From assembly GCA_036558005.1 (NCBI GenBank), contig DATBGO010000316.1, positions 33,232-97,231 of the forward strand: DNA of 64,000 nucleotides. The letters run 5' to 3'. Origin of the DNA: DATBGO01 sp036558005. GTDB taxonomy: Bacteria > Actinomycetota > Actinomycetes > Streptosporangiales > Streptosporangiaceae. Numbering within the stretch: the first letter of the stretch is position 1; every line of letters begins with the position of its first letter. Of the stretch, positions 18,732 through 28,062 are shown piece by piece. The notes beneath the pieces are model-generated. The model was not told the DNA's origin, did no database searches, and saw only the letters and a list, made by a program, of their open reading frames with translations. A program made the position numbers and the translations under genes.

Positions 18732-20633
18732 TCAGCCGGGGTAGGCGGGGGCACGGCCGAGCAAGCCCACCTGCTGCCAGGGCGCGTTCAGGCCCGGTGT
18801 CATCGCCAGCGCCCCGCTGGACAGGCCGGCCGCCAGCATGCCGCCGCCTGCCGTGACCGAGGTGGTCCCGGTCTCGGTGCTGACCGGCACGGGCTGGCCG
18901 CCGTTCAGCGGGATCTCCTCCAGCTGCGGCTTGCCGCCCGCCCGGGTCAAGACGATGACGTGATCGGCGTCATACCAGGTCAGGTCCTGCGGGGCGGGGA
19001 TCTGCACGGCGATCGGCTGGGTCGGCCCGATCGTGCCCACCACCAGGCCGGCGCTCCTGCTGAGGGTGACGGCGCCGAGCAGGACCCGGGACTGGCCGCC
19101 GCGGTTCTTGATGATCATGGCGGCCCGGACGCCGTCGGGCGCGACCCGGAAAGCGGCCAGCCGGCTGCCCGGGCTGAGGTCCAGGTTGCCCAGGGGGATC
19201 TCCTGCGTGTTGTACCCGGCCGTTTCCGTGACGCCCGGCGTGAGCAGCCAGAGCGAGTTGTTGCCCGCCACCCACAGGTCCCCGTGGCCGTCCCAGCTGA
19301 GTGAGTTGTAGGTGCCGCCGCCAAGCCGGTGCTGGGCGAGCGGGGCGTCACGGCTCAGGGCGCCGGTGTAGATGACCTTGCCGTCGGCCGACAGGCCCGC
19401 CAGCAAGCCCTCGCCCTGCCCGCGCTCGCCCGGCTGGATCGCGATCGCGCTGAGCGAGGGGACACCCCCGGCGCCGGCCTGCCCGGAGACCGGCGCGGCC
19501 GAGAACCTCGCCGAGCCCGGCTGGGAGCCGGCCAGCCCGGACGCGGAGATCCTCCGGACCGTGCCGCTGCGGCTGATGAAGTACGGCCCGGCGTCCGGGG
19601 GGTGGGCGGGCACCCATTCCTGGTACCCCTTGGGCCGCTGGAACGGGCCGCCGTTGAGCGTCAGGGTACGGCCGTTGACCTGGATCACCACGATCTGGAT
19701 CGGGGTCGGCCCGTAGGAGGTGCTGGTCAGCGTCCAGACGAGCTGGGCGGCCAGGTCCTCCTCGCTGACCGACGTGACCGCCCGGCCCGGCACGGTCAGG
19801 CTGACGGTGGCATTCGGGCCGTTGATGCTGACCGGCCCGGCCAGCTTCGTCCCGCGCGGGAACGCGGTCCTGGCCGCGCCGGCCAGCCAGCCCTGCGGGT
19901 TGTTGAGCAGCCCGCGGACCAGCCGGGTCGCCAGGTCGCTGCTGGTGTCGTTCTGCGGCACGAACACCGGGTCGGGCACCAGCACTTCGCCGTAGGGGTC
20001 GAGGAAGTACAGGTTCCGCTGCTGGTAGACCCGCTCCAGCTCGTCCTTGGTGAGCATCAGCCGCTGCGAGACGCCCTGCTGGGTGACCTGGTCGCCGCGG
20101 CGGACCGGCACCAGCATCTGGCTGATCCGCCACTCCGAACCGACCCTGATCAGCTGGAACGTGTAGCTCTGCTTGGTCCCAGGCGCGGTCAGGTACTGGC
20201 CGCTGCCGGTCAGCGAGGCCAGCTGCGAGCCGGTGACGAAGACCGAGGTCTCCTTCTCGCTCTGCTCGTTCGGCTGCCGCTTGGGCACGAAGTTGGGCGG
20301 CCCTGAGTGCAGGTCACTGACCACGGTGACCGCGCCGTCGGGCTGCCATGACCTGGCCTCGGACTTGGTCAGGAACTTGCGGGCGATGGCGAAGTGGTTC
20401 GCGAAGCTGGCGTTGGCCTCGAGGAAACCGGTGACGATCTGGCCGGGGGTCCAGCCCTTGCGCGGCCCGGACGGGAGCAGCTGCGGGTAGCCGAGGTTCT
20501 GGCCGCTGCCGTTCCTGGAGATGTCGACCTGGTGCACGGTCCCGCTGGCCGACACCAGCGCGCAGCCGCTGGCCGCGACCGCGACCGCGACCGCGCCGCA
20601 CGCGGCCCGGATCGCCCGGCCGCCGCTACGCAT
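18732..20633 (-). CDS. lpqB: LpqB lipoprotein of the MtrAB system
   Basis: 633 residues. Signal peptide with lipobox ASGC, lipidated Cys24. A GerMN-type region (about 200-330) is followed by a propeller-like C-terminal half. In mycobacteria LpqB binds the extracellular domain of MtrB and modulates its activity. Its start overlaps the mtrB stop by 8 bases, fixing it as part of the operon. The protein ends in AYPG at 18732. Confidence 0.92.
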   Translation of the reverse strand: MRSGGRAIRAACGAVAVAVAASGCALVSASGTVHQVDISRNGSGQNLGYPQLLPSGPRKGWTPGQIVTGFLEANASFANHFAIARKFLTKSEARSWQPDGAVTVVSDLHSGPPNFVPKRQPNEQSEKETSVFVTGSQLASLTGSGQYLTAPGTKQSYTFQLIRVGSEWRISQMLVPVRRGDQVTQQGVSQRLMLTKDELERVYQQRNLYFLDPYGEVLVPDPVFVPQNDTSSDLATRLVRGLLNNPQGWLAGAARTAFPRGTKLAGPVSINGPNATVSLTVPGRAVTSVSEEDLAAQLVWTLTSTSYGPTPIQIVVIQVNGRTLTLNGGPFQRPKGYQEWVPAHPPDAGPYFISRSGTVRRISASGLAGSQPGSARFSAAPVSGQAGAGGVPSLSAIAIQPGERGQGEGLLAGLSADGKVIYTGALSRDAPLAQHRLGGGTYNSLSWDGHGDLWVAGNNSLWLLTPGVTETAGYNTQEIPLGNLDLSPGSRLAAFRVAPDGVRAAMIIKNRGGQSRVLLGAVTLSRSAGLVVGTIGPTQPIAVQIPAPQDLTWYDADHVIVLTRAGGKPQLEEIPLNGGQPVPVSTETGTTSVTAGGGMLAAGLSSGALAMTPGLNAPWQQVGLLGRAPAYPG

Positions 20634-22512
20634 GCGGCCCCGCCTCGGTCCGGCCCGCGGGCAGGGCGCGGGGCGCGCCGCCGTTGCCGCCCGCCGTGAT
20701 CGCGGGCAGCGCCGCGGGTGCCCCGGGCAGTTCGGCGTCGTCGGGCACCAGCGGCAGCGGGGATCCGAGCAGCGGCTCTCCCGCGGTCCTGGGCAAAGTC
20801 AGCCGGAACGAGGCCCCCTTGCCGGGCTGGCCCCATACCTCCAGCCAGCCGCCGTGCAGACGGGCGTCCTCCAGCGCGATCGACAGGCCGAGCCCGGTGC
20901 CGCCGGTCGTCCTGGCCCGGGCCGGGTCGGCCCGCCAGAACCGGTCGAACACCAGGTGAACCTCGTCCGGCGCGAGCCCGACCCCGTAGTCGCGCACCGC
21001 CACCGCCACCGCGCCGGAATCGCCCGCGACGGTCACCAGCACGTCCTTGCCGTCACCGTGCTCGACGGCGTTGACCAGCAGGTTACGCAGGATGCGCTCG
21101 ACCCGGCGGCGGTCGGTGTCGGCCACGCACGGCTGGGCGGGCAGCCGGAACTCGATCCTGGCCCCGCGCCGCTCGGCGAGCTGCTGAGCGACGTCGGCCG
21201 AGTTCCTGGCCAGGTCGCAGATGTCCACCGGCTCGGGGTCGAGGGTCGCGACGTTCGCGTCGTACCTGCTGATCTCCAGCAGGTCGACCAGCAGCGCCTC
21301 GAACCGTTCCAGCTGGCTCTGCAGCAGCTCGGCGGACCGGGCGGGCGCTGCTCCCAGCCCGGCCCTGGACGCGAACAGCACGTCGGCGGCGATCTTGATG
21401 GTGGTCAGCGGCGTCCGCAGCTCGTGCGACACGTCGGAGACGAACTGGCGCTGTGCCTGGCTCAGGTCCTCCAGCTGCTGCATCTTTTCCTGCAGGCTCG
21501 CCGCCATGTCGTTGAACGAGGTGGCCAGCGCGGCCAGCTCGTCCGAGCCGCGGACCGGCATCCGCTCGTCCAGGTTGCCCTCGCGCAGCACCTGCGCGCC
21601 CTGGGCGGCCTGCCGGACCGGCACCACCACCCACCGGGTCACCAGCCAGGCGATCGCGGCCAGCAGCACCACCAGGGCCAGGCCCACCAGCAGCAGGATG
21701 CTGCGCACCAGGGCCAGGCTGTGCAGCTCGGAGGTCAGCGGGAAGAAGTAGTACAGCTGGTAGTAGCTGCCCAGCGGCGCCCCGAAGAAGATGCCCAGCT
21801 CCGGCGAGCCGCGGCCGCTCGTGTTGAGGTACTGGACGGTGTAGCTGAGCTTGTCGGGAACGCCCTGGGCCTGGAGCCGGTCGATGCTGCGCACCAGCGC
21901 CAGGGGGACGCTCATGCCGTTTCCCGAGACCGTCCCTGTCGGCAGGTCCGGCGTGCCCCGCACGCCCGCCGCGAACAGCATCGCGACCCGGTAGTCGGCG
22001 GACGCGCCCGGCTTGGGCGCCAGCTGGCGCATCAGGTCGAACATCTGGCTGCTGGTCTGCGACCCCGGGCTGGAGCTGACCCAGGACTGGGCTTCGGCGG
22101 TGAGCACGCCGGTGGCGGCCAGGCTCCCGGTCCGCTGCGCCTCGGTCTGCAGCACCGCGCTGGCAATCTGGGCCATCAGGAACCAGCCCAGCAGCGAGAC
22201 CACCACTCCCGAGGCCACCAGGGTGGTCGTGACCACCCGCAGCTGCAGGGACCGGTGCCACAGGGTCAGCAGCTTGTCGGCCGCCGCCGTCAGCCGGCCC
22301 GGCAGCGCCGCGACCGCCCGGCGCGCGTAGCGCAGGCCGCGGGCGAGCAGCCGCGCCGCCCAGCCGGGCAGGCCCGCCCGCTGGCCCGGCCGGCCAGGTC
22401 GCGGCGTTGCGGCTGGCCCGCTGGCCGGGACGGCGCCAGCCTGCTGGCGGGCAGCCCGAACCGCCGGGCGCCGTCCGCCCCCGGTGGTCCCGCCGGTCGC
22501 TGCTCCCCTCAT
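20626..22512 (-). CDS. mtrB: MtrB sensor histidine kinase
   Basis: 628 residues. Cytoplasmic Pro/Arg/Ala-rich N-terminus of about 90 residues, two transmembrane helices (about 95-118 and near 270) around an extracellular sensor domain, HAMP, HisKA with SHELRTPLTTIK (phospho-acceptor His), and an ATPase domain with NLLVNAVEHG, DYGVGL and TGGTGLGLSI. It controls MtrA, which coordinates DNA replication, cell wall and division in actinomycetes. ATG at 22512 has GGAGAAGG upstream; the in-frame extension to 23067 is antisense to nothing useful and overlaps mtrA, so it is rejected. Confidence 0.95.
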   Translation of the reverse strand: MRGAATGGTTGGGRRPAVRAARQQAGAVPASGPAATPRPGRPGQRAGLPGWAARLLARGLRYARRAVAALPGRLTAAADKLLTLWHRSLQLRVVTTTLVASGVVVSLLGWFLMAQIASAVLQTEAQRTGSLAATGVLTAEAQSWVSSSPGSQTSSQMFDLMRQLAPKPGASADYRVAMLFAAGVRGTPDLPTGTVSGNGMSVPLALVRSIDRLQAQGVPDKLSYTVQYLNTSGRGSPELGIFFGAPLGSYYQLYYFFPLTSELHSLALVRSILLLVGLALVVLLAAIAWLVTRWVVVPVRQAAQGAQVLREGNLDERMPVRGSDELAALATSFNDMAASLQEKMQQLEDLSQAQRQFVSDVSHELRTPLTTIKIAADVLFASRAGLGAAPARSAELLQSQLERFEALLVDLLEISRYDANVATLDPEPVDICDLARNSADVAQQLAERRGARIEFRLPAQPCVADTDRRRVERILRNLLVNAVEHGDGKDVLVTVAGDSGAVAVAVRDYGVGLAPDEVHLVFDRFWRADPARARTTGGTGLGLSIALEDARLHGGWLEVWGQPGKGASFRLTLPRTAGEPLLGSPLPLVPDDAELPGAPAALPAITAGGNGGAPRALPAGRTEAGPHA

Positions 22513-22580
22513 GGTCCTTCTCCGCGCAAGCGGACCACTGACCAGCTCGGCCGGGCGTCTATCGCCCGGCTGGCCGCTGG

Positions 22581-23267
22581 TCAGCCTGGCCCGGCCTTGT
22601 ACCCCACGCCGCGGACCGTCACGACGATCTCGGGGCGCTCGGGGTCCTTCTCGATCTTGGCGCGAAGCCGCTGGACATGCACGTTGACCAGACGGGTATC
22701 GGCGGCGTGCCGGTAACCCCACACCTGCTCCAGCAGCACTTCCCTGGTGAATACCTGGCGCGGCTTGCGGGCCAGCGCCACCAGCAAGTCGAACTCCAGC
22801 GGCGTCAGGTTCAGCGGCTGGCCGGCCCGGGTCACCGCGTGCCCGGCCACGTCGATATTGACGTCGCCAATCTGCAGCATCTCCGGGGCCGGATCGTCGG
22901 TCCGGCGGAGCCTGGCCCGGACCCGGGCGATCAGGACCTTGGACTGGAATGGCTTGACGATGTAGTCGTCGGCCCCCGATTCGAGGCCGAGAACGACATC
23001 CACGGTGTCGGACTTGGCGGTCAGCATGACGATCGGAACGCCGGACTCGGCCCGGATCTGACGGCATACGTCGATCCCGTCCATGCCCGGCAGCATCAGG
23101 TCGAGCAGGACCAGATCGGGCCGGGTATCCCGGAACACATCCAGGGCCTTGTCACCGTCAGCGACGAAAGTAGGCTCGAATCCCTCACCGCGAAGCACGA
23201 TTCCCAGCATCTCGGCGAGAGCAGCGTCATCATCGACGACTAGCACGCGACCTTTCATAAACCCCAT
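22581..23267 (-). CDS. mtrA: MtrA response regulator (OmpR family)
   Basis: 228 residues. Receiver with DDD at 12-14, phospho-acceptor Asp56 (LLDLMLPG) and Lys in VKPF; C-terminal winged helix (LTPLEFDLLVALARKP, RLVNVHVQRLRAKIE, VRGVGYKAG). Essential global regulator in mycobacteria and regulator of antibiotic/development genes in Streptomyces. The ATG at 23267 lies inside the end of mtnA (13-base overlap). A second in-frame ATG three codons on (MKGRV) is an alternative start. Confidence 0.96.
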   Translation of the reverse strand: MGFMKGRVLVVDDDAALAEMLGIVLRGEGFEPTFVADGDKALDVFRDTRPDLVLLDLMLPGMDGIDVCRQIRAESGVPIVMLTAKSDTVDVVLGLESGADDYIVKPFQSKVLIARVRARLRRTDDPAPEMLQIGDVNIDVAGHAVTRAGQPLNLTPLEFDLLVALARKPRQVFTREVLLEQVWGYRHAADTRLVNVHVQRLRAKIEKDPERPEIVVTVRGVGYKAGPG

Positions 23268-24325
23268 CGTTCCACGTAAGCGACGGCCTGGGGACAGTCA
23301 CGCTGGCTCGATCCCCGGCCCAGCACACGCAGCGTACCCTCTGTCACCGGATCCGCGACGCCGCGTTCTGTCACAATTGCGGTGATAAGTCCAGGCGGCG
23401 TGACATCGAATGCCGGGTTATATCCGGTCGTGCCCGCTGGCGCGAGGGGGATCCCGGCCAGGCTGGTCACCTCTCCCGATGACCGCCTTTCTACCGTGAT
23501 GGCCGCGCCGTCGGGCGTGTCGAAGTCAACTGTCGACATCGGCGCGACGACGACGAACGGCACGTCATGGTGGCGGGCCAGCACCGCGAGACTGTAACTG
23601 CCCACCTTGTTGGCCACGCTCCCGTCCGCGGCGATCCGGTCGGCGCCGATCAGGACGATGTCCACCTGGCCGGCCGCGAACAGGGACGCCGCCGCCGCGT
23701 CCGCGAGCAGCGCGTGCGGCATCCCGGCCCGGCCAGCCTCGTAGGCGGTGATCCGGCTGCCCTGCAGCAGCGGCCTGGTCTCGTCGATCCACAACTGCGC
23801 CAGCCGGCCTGCCCGGTGCGCGGCGCGGATCACCGCGAACGCGGTGCCTTCCCCGGCCGACACCAGCGCCCCGGTATTGCAGTGCGTCAGTATCCGGGCG
23901 CCCGGCGGGACCAGGGCCAGGCCGTGCCCGGCCATCGCCGCGCTCGCCGCGGCGTCGGCGGCCTCGATCGCGACCGCCTCGCCGAGCGCGGCCCTGGCCG
24001 CCTCGGGGCCCGGGGCGCGCTGGTAGGCGGCGAGCGCGCGGCGGGCACCCCAGCCCAGGTTCACCGCCGTCGGCCGGGCGGCTTCGATCGCCGCGGCCGC
24101 GGCGGCGACGTCGTCGCCGCGGCAGGCCGCGAGCGCGACACCGAAGGCGCCGGCCACGCCGAGCAGCGGCGCCCCGCGCACCACCAGGCGGCTGATCGCG
24201 TCGACCAGCCCGGGCACGTCCGCGCAGGTGACGACCACCTCCTCGGCGGGCAGCCTGGTCTGGTCGAGCAGTTCGATGGCAGGCCCCGCGGGCGGGTCCA
24301 GCCAGCGCAGCGCGCGTATGTCCAC
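23255..24325 (-). CDS. mtnA: S-methyl-5-thioribose-1-phosphate isomerase
   Basis: 356 residues. Converts methylthioribose-1-phosphate to methylthioribulose-1-phosphate in methionine salvage. Signatures: LLDQTRLPAEE, VVRGAPLLGVAGAFG, THCNTGAL with the catalytic Cys, and IGADRIAADGSVANKVG with the catalytic Asp. The GTG at 24325 (VDIRALRWLDPP) is where homology begins; the open frame continuing to 25021 is the complement of the next gene's repeats and is not coding. First gene of mtnA-mtrA-mtrB-lpqB, an order also seen in Streptomyces. Confidence 0.92.
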   Translation of the reverse strand: MDIRALRWLDPPAGPAIELLDQTRLPAEEVVVTCADVPGLVDAISRLVVRGAPLLGVAGAFGVALAACRGDDVAAAAAAIEAARPTAVNLGWGARRALAAYQRAPGPEAARAALGEAVAIEAADAAASAAMAGHGLALVPPGARILTHCNTGALVSAGEGTAFAVIRAAHRAGRLAQLWIDETRPLLQGSRITAYEAGRAGMPHALLADAAAASLFAAGQVDIVLIGADRIAADGSVANKVGSYSLAVLARHHDVPFVVVAPMSTVDFDTPDGAAITVERRSSGEVTSLAGIPLAPAGTTGYNPAFDVTPPGLITAIVTERGVADPVTEGTLRVLGRGSSQRDCPQAVAYVERWGL

Positions 24326-24372
24326 ACCCCGAGTGTGCAGCGGGGCAGCCTGCAGTATCAATTCGTGGTCAT

Positions 24373-24390
24373 TTGCGGGATATACCGCAA
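24373..24390. promoter_or_regulatory. Palindrome TTGCGG-N6-CCGCAA in a divergent promoter region
   Basis: Perfect 6-base arms around GATATA, 48 bases upstream of the mtnA start and about 190 upstream of the membrane-protein gene. The core TATACC could double as a -10 element. Placement suggests an operator for mtnA; no regulator is identified. Confidence 0.4.
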
Positions 24391-24576
24391 TCAGGGCAAG
24401 CGGGCCAGCCGCGTACGTGCGAGTATTGGGCCGGACATCGGGGCGCAGTCTTGCTACCGGACCGCAAGCCGGCCGCAGGACCGCACGCCAGCAGACCCGC
24501 ACCGCGCGGCAGTCCGGCACGGGAACGGGCCCAGCGCCGCCAGCAGCTGGGATCTGCGGCCGGTTAAGGAGTGGAG

Positions 24577-26079
24577 ATGTCAGACAATCCCTGGCCGGGG
24601 TCGCCCGGCGAGCCCGGCGCGCAGGGACAGGGTGAGCCGGGGCAGGGCGAACCGGAGACCCAGCCAGGCCAGGGCGGCCTGCCCCGGTATCCGCAGTCCG
24701 GCCAGCCGACCGCGCCGGGGTACGGGCAGCCGACGGCGCCCGGATACGAGCAGCCCACCGCACCCGGGTATGAGCAGCCAACCGCCCCGGGTTACGGGCA
24801 GCAGCCACCGCCCGGGTACGGACAGCCCGGCTACGGACAGCCCGGGTACGGACAGCAGGGCTACGGGCAGCAGGGCTACGGGCAGCCTGGATATGGCCAG
24901 CCCGGATACGGTCAGGCGGGGTACGGCCCGCCCGGGTACGGGCCGCCGGGCTACGGGTCGCCGTACGGCCAGGGCACGCTGCGGCCGGCGCCCAAGCCCG
25001 GCGTGGTGGCGCTCCGGCCACTGACCGCGGGCGAGATCCTCAACGGCGCGTTCAGCTCGCTCCGGGAGAACCCGGCTGCGACCCTCGGCCTGTCCGCGAT
25101 CGTGCTCGCGTGCTACGGCGTCATCTCGACCATCGCGGTGCTCTTCATCCGGGCCCAGGTGGGCGAGATCACGCTGCCGGCCTCCGGGCAGAACCTGAGC
25201 GACGCGCAGATCCACCACATCGAGTTCCAGATTTTCGCCATCGCGGTGCCGACCCTGCTCGGCGTCGCGCTGCTGCAGTTCCTGGTTGAGCTGCTGCTCA
25301 CCGGGCTGCTGACCACGGTCATCGGCCGCGGCGTGCTCGGCCGCCGGGTGAGCATGGGCGAAGCCTGGCGCACCGGCCGCTCGCGGCTGCCGGCCGTGTT
25401 CGGCGCGTGGCTGCTGACCTGGCTCATCCTGGTCGGGCTGACCATCGCCTGGGTCATCCTGGTGGCGATCCTGGCGGCGGCGGGCGCTGGCGGGTTCGCC
25501 GCGTTCGTCGCTGTCGTCGGCGGCATCGCCGCGTTCTGCCTGGCGGTCTGGTTCCTGGTCAGGTTCAGCCTCGCCGTCCCGGTGGTCATGCTGGAGGGGG
25601 CGGGCCCGGCCGGTGCCCTGGCCCGGTCGTGGCGACTGGTCCGCCGCAGCTTCTGGCGGGTGTTCGGGATCTTGCTGATGGGCCTGCTGATCGTGGGGCT
25701 CTCCGGCCTGGTGCTGGAGATCCCGTTCAATCTCATCGCCCGGGTGGGCGGCGGTTCCGGGCAGTTGTTCGGCCTGATCGGGGACAGCACACCGGTGGCG
25801 GTGATCATCGCCGCGATCGGCAGCGTGGTCGCCGCCACGGTGACCCGGCCGGTCAGCGCCGGGATCAGCGTGCTGCTCTACGTCGACCTGCGGATGCGCA
25901 AGGAAGGGCTCGATCTCGCGCTGCGGACCGCGGCGAGCGGCCAGCAGCCAGCCGCCGGCGGCCCGATGACCGGCGCCGGGCCGGTGCCGGGCGGACCCGT
26001 GCCGGGCGGCCCCGTGCCCGGCTGGCCAGCGCAAGGCGAGGAGTTCCCGGCGGTGTGGCGCCCGCCGGCCGGGTCGTGA
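24577..26079 (+). CDS. Membrane protein with GYGQ-rich N-terminus
   Basis: 500 residues. The first roughly 130 residues are a low-complexity Gln/Pro/Gly/Tyr region (QPTAPGYEQ and PGYGQ repeats), predicted disordered and cytoplasmic. The rest has about six transmembrane helices and resembles the glycerophosphoryl diester phosphodiesterase membrane domain family. Homologues lie next to DUF4129/DUF4350/MoxR genes in Streptomyces; no catalytic residue is evident, so function is unknown. ATG at 24577 is preceded by AAGGAG at the right distance; GTG at 24571 is too close to that site. First gene of an operon. Confidence 0.82.
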   Translation: MSDNPWPGSPGEPGAQGQGEPGQGEPETQPGQGGLPRYPQSGQPTAPGYGQPTAPGYEQPTAPGYEQPTAPGYGQQPPPGYGQPGYGQPGYGQQGYGQQGYGQPGYGQPGYGQAGYGPPGYGPPGYGSPYGQGTLRPAPKPGVVALRPLTAGEILNGAFSSLRENPAATLGLSAIVLACYGVISTIAVLFIRAQVGEITLPASGQNLSDAQIHHIEFQIFAIAVPTLLGVALLQFLVELLLTGLLTTVIGRGVLGRRVSMGEAWRTGRSRLPAVFGAWLLTWLILVGLTIAWVILVAILAAAGAGGFAAFVAVVGGIAAFCLAVWFLVRFSLAVPVVMLEGAGPAGALARSWRLVRRSFWRVFGILLMGLLIVGLSGLVLEIPFNLIARVGGGSGQLFGLIGDSTPVAVIIAAIGSVVAATVTRPVSAGISVLLYVDLRMRKEGLDLALRTAASGQQPAAGGPMTGAGPVPGGPVPGGPVPGWPAQGEEFPAVWRPPAGS

Positions 26080-26110
26080 CCGGCCGGCTTGCCGCGGCGG
26101 TCCCGGCAGC

Positions 26111-26830
26111 GTGCTGACCGCGGCGGGCGCGCCCGCCGCGGTCGCGGCCGGCCGCCCGGGTGTCGGGCGGCTGCAAGGCCAGCAGCTGGCCAGGGCCGAG
26201 CTGGCCAAGCTGAAGTACCACCAGCAGGAACCGATCACGCAGCGGGTCATCGACGCGGTGCTCAGGTTCCTGAACAGGCTCGGCAGCGCCACGCCCGGCG
26301 GCTGGTGGACGCTGGCCGCGCTGGGAACGGTGCTGGTGCTCGCCGCGGCCGGGGTGGTGGCCTATCTTGGCCCGGTCCGGGGCGCGGGCCGGGCCGGGCG
26401 CGGGCCGCTGGTCACCGGGACGCCGCTGACCGCGCGGGACTACCGGGAGCAGGCCGGCCGTCTCGCCGCGGGCGGCCAGTTCGCCGCCGCGATCATCGAG
26501 TGCATGCGCGCCATCGCGGCTGAGCTCGATGAGCGCGGCCTGCTGACCCGGCTGCCCGGGCGGACCGCGGCCGAACTGGCGGCCGAGGCGGGACGGCTGC
26601 TGCCCGGCCTGGCCAGGGAGCTGACCGAGGCGGCCAGGCTATTCGGCGATGTGCGCTACGGCGGCCGGCCCGGCACCGAGGCCGGCTACCAGCGGCTGCG
26701 CGAGCTGGACGCCAGCGTCCGTGCGAGCGCGCCGCGGGTAACCGGGCGCCCGGCCGAACTGACCGGCACCCAGCTGACCGGCACCCAGCTGACCGGCACG
26801 GCTGTCGGCGGCCCGGACGGCGCGCCATGA
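26111..26830 (+). CDS. DUF4129 membrane protein
   Basis: 239 residues. N-terminal conserved cytoplasmic or external segment (ARAELAKLKYHQQEPITQRVID), one transmembrane helix at about 75-95, then the DUF4129 domain (YREQAGRLAAGGQFAAAIIECMRAIAAELDERGLL, shown in part; RTAAELAAEAG; LFGDVRYGGRP). These proteins accompany MoxR-ATPase/DUF58 clusters; function unknown. The C-terminus carries three copies of LTGTQ/LTGT. GTG start at 26111; the stop overlaps the next ATG (ATGA). Confidence 0.82.
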   Translation: MLTAAGAPAAVAAGRPGVGRLQGQQLARAELAKLKYHQQEPITQRVIDAVLRFLNRLGSATPGGWWTLAALGTVLVLAAAGVVAYLGPVRGAGRAGRGPLVTGTPLTARDYREQAGRLAAGGQFAAAIIECMRAIAAELDERGLLTRLPGRTAAELAAEAGRLLPGLARELTEAARLFGDVRYGGRPGTEAGYQRLRELDASVRASAPRVTGRPAELTGTQLTGTQLTGTAVGGPDGAP

Positions 26831-28062
26831 CCGCGCCCGCCGCCCCGGACCTCGCCGACCGGAGCCCCGGCCGGACGGCCGGCCCGGCGGCCAGCACAGC
26901 CGGGTCCCCCGGCGCCGCGGCAGGCCAGCCGACGTCGTTCGCGGACGGCTGGCGGAAGTGGCGGCTGGCCGCGCTGATCGTGGCCGTGGTGCTGACCGGC
27001 GGCATCGTGACCGGGCTGCTGCAGGCCGGCGCGCCGGCCGCCAGCGACCTGGACCCGGCCAGCACCGCGCCGGACGGCACGCACGCGCTCGCCGCCATCC
27101 TGGCCGCCCGCGGAACCACCGTCACCAGGACCGTCACGGTCGCCGCCACCCAGGCGGCGGCGCGGCCGGGCCGCACCCTGGTGGTCACCTCGCCGTGGCT
27201 TATCCCGGCGGGCCAGCTGAAGCTGCTGGCCAGGCTGCCCGGCAACCTGGTACTCGTCCGCCCTGACCGCGCCGCGCTGGCCGCGCTCGCCCCCGCGGTG
27301 ACGCTCGGGGGGACCAGCCCGGTCCAGCTCGCGCCGCCGCGCTGCGTGCTGCCCGTCGCGTTCCATGCCGGGCCTGCCGAACTGGGCGGGCAGCAACTGC
27401 GGGCCAGCCTGCCGGGCATTGCCACCTGCTATCCCGTTAACGGCACGCCCTCGCTGGTCAGCTACTCCGACCGCAGCCGCACGATCACGGTGCTCGGCAC
27501 GGGGGTGCCGCTGACCAACGCGAGCCTGGCCGGCCAGGGCAACGCGGCGCTCGCGCTGAACCTGCTCGGCACCGGTCCTGGGGTGGTCTGGCTGCTGCCC
27601 GGCCCCGGGCTGGCGGCCGCCCTGCCAGGCCAGCCCCGGTCGCTGACCAGCCTGATCCCCTGGCCCGCCTACCTGATCGTGATCCAGCTCGCGATCGCGG
27701 CGGTGCTAACCGCGCTCTGGCGCGGCCGCAGGCTCGGCCCGCTGGTGCCCGAGCCGCTGCCGGTCGTGGTCAGGGCCGCCGAGACCGTCGAGGGCCATGC
27801 CCGGCTTTACCAGGCCCGCCGGGCCAGGGACCAGGCCGCCAGGGCGCTGCGCGCGGCGGCGGCAGGCCGGCTGGCCGGGCTGCTCGGGCTGCCAGCCGGC
27901 AGCGGGCCGGACGCGCTGGCGCAGGCGATCTCGGCGCGGACGGGCCGGCCCGCGGCCGGCATCGGGGCCGTGCTCTCCGGGCCTGCCCCCGCCGACGACC
28001 GGGCGCTGACCGCGCTGGCCAGCCAGCTCGATGCCGTGGAAAGAGAGGCAGGCACCCAGTGA
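26827..28062 (+). CDS. DUF4350 membrane protein
   Basis: 411 residues. A transmembrane helix at about 50-75, an extracellular DUF4350 domain (SDLDPASTAPDGTHALAAIL; the family is related to GATase-like folds), and a second helix at about 280-300 followed by a cytoplasmic tail. Family members sit between DUF4129 and MoxR genes. Start and stop overlap both neighbours by 4 bases, so DUF4129, this gene and MoxR are translated together. Confidence 0.82.
   Translation: MTAPAAPDLADRSPGRTAGPAASTAGSPGAAAGQPTSFADGWRKWRLAALIVAVVLTGGIVTGLLQAGAPAASDLDPASTAPDGTHALAAILAARGTTVTRTVTVAATQAAARPGRTLVVTSPWLIPAGQLKLLARLPGNLVLVRPDRAALAALAPAVTLGGTSPVQLAPPRCVLPVAFHAGPAELGGQQLRASLPGIATCYPVNGTPSLVSYSDRSRTITVLGTGVPLTNASLAGQGNAALALNLLGTGPGVVWLLPGPGLAAALPGQPRSLTSLIPWPAYLIVIQLAIAAVLTALWRGRRLGPLVPEPLPVVVRAAETVEGHARLYQARRARDQAARALRAAAAGRLAGLLGLPAGSGPDALAQAISARTGRPAAGIGAVLSGPAPADDRALTALASQLDAVEREAGTQ

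Noticed and set aside
20626..23067. Longer mtrB starting inside mtrA
   Set aside because: A good ribosome site precedes the ATG at 22512, and the extension reads mtrA in a wrong frame.
23255..25021. 588-codon version of mtnA extending over the GYGQ gene
   Set aside because: The first 232 codons are the complement of the GYGQ repeats; MtnA homology begins at the GTG at 24325.
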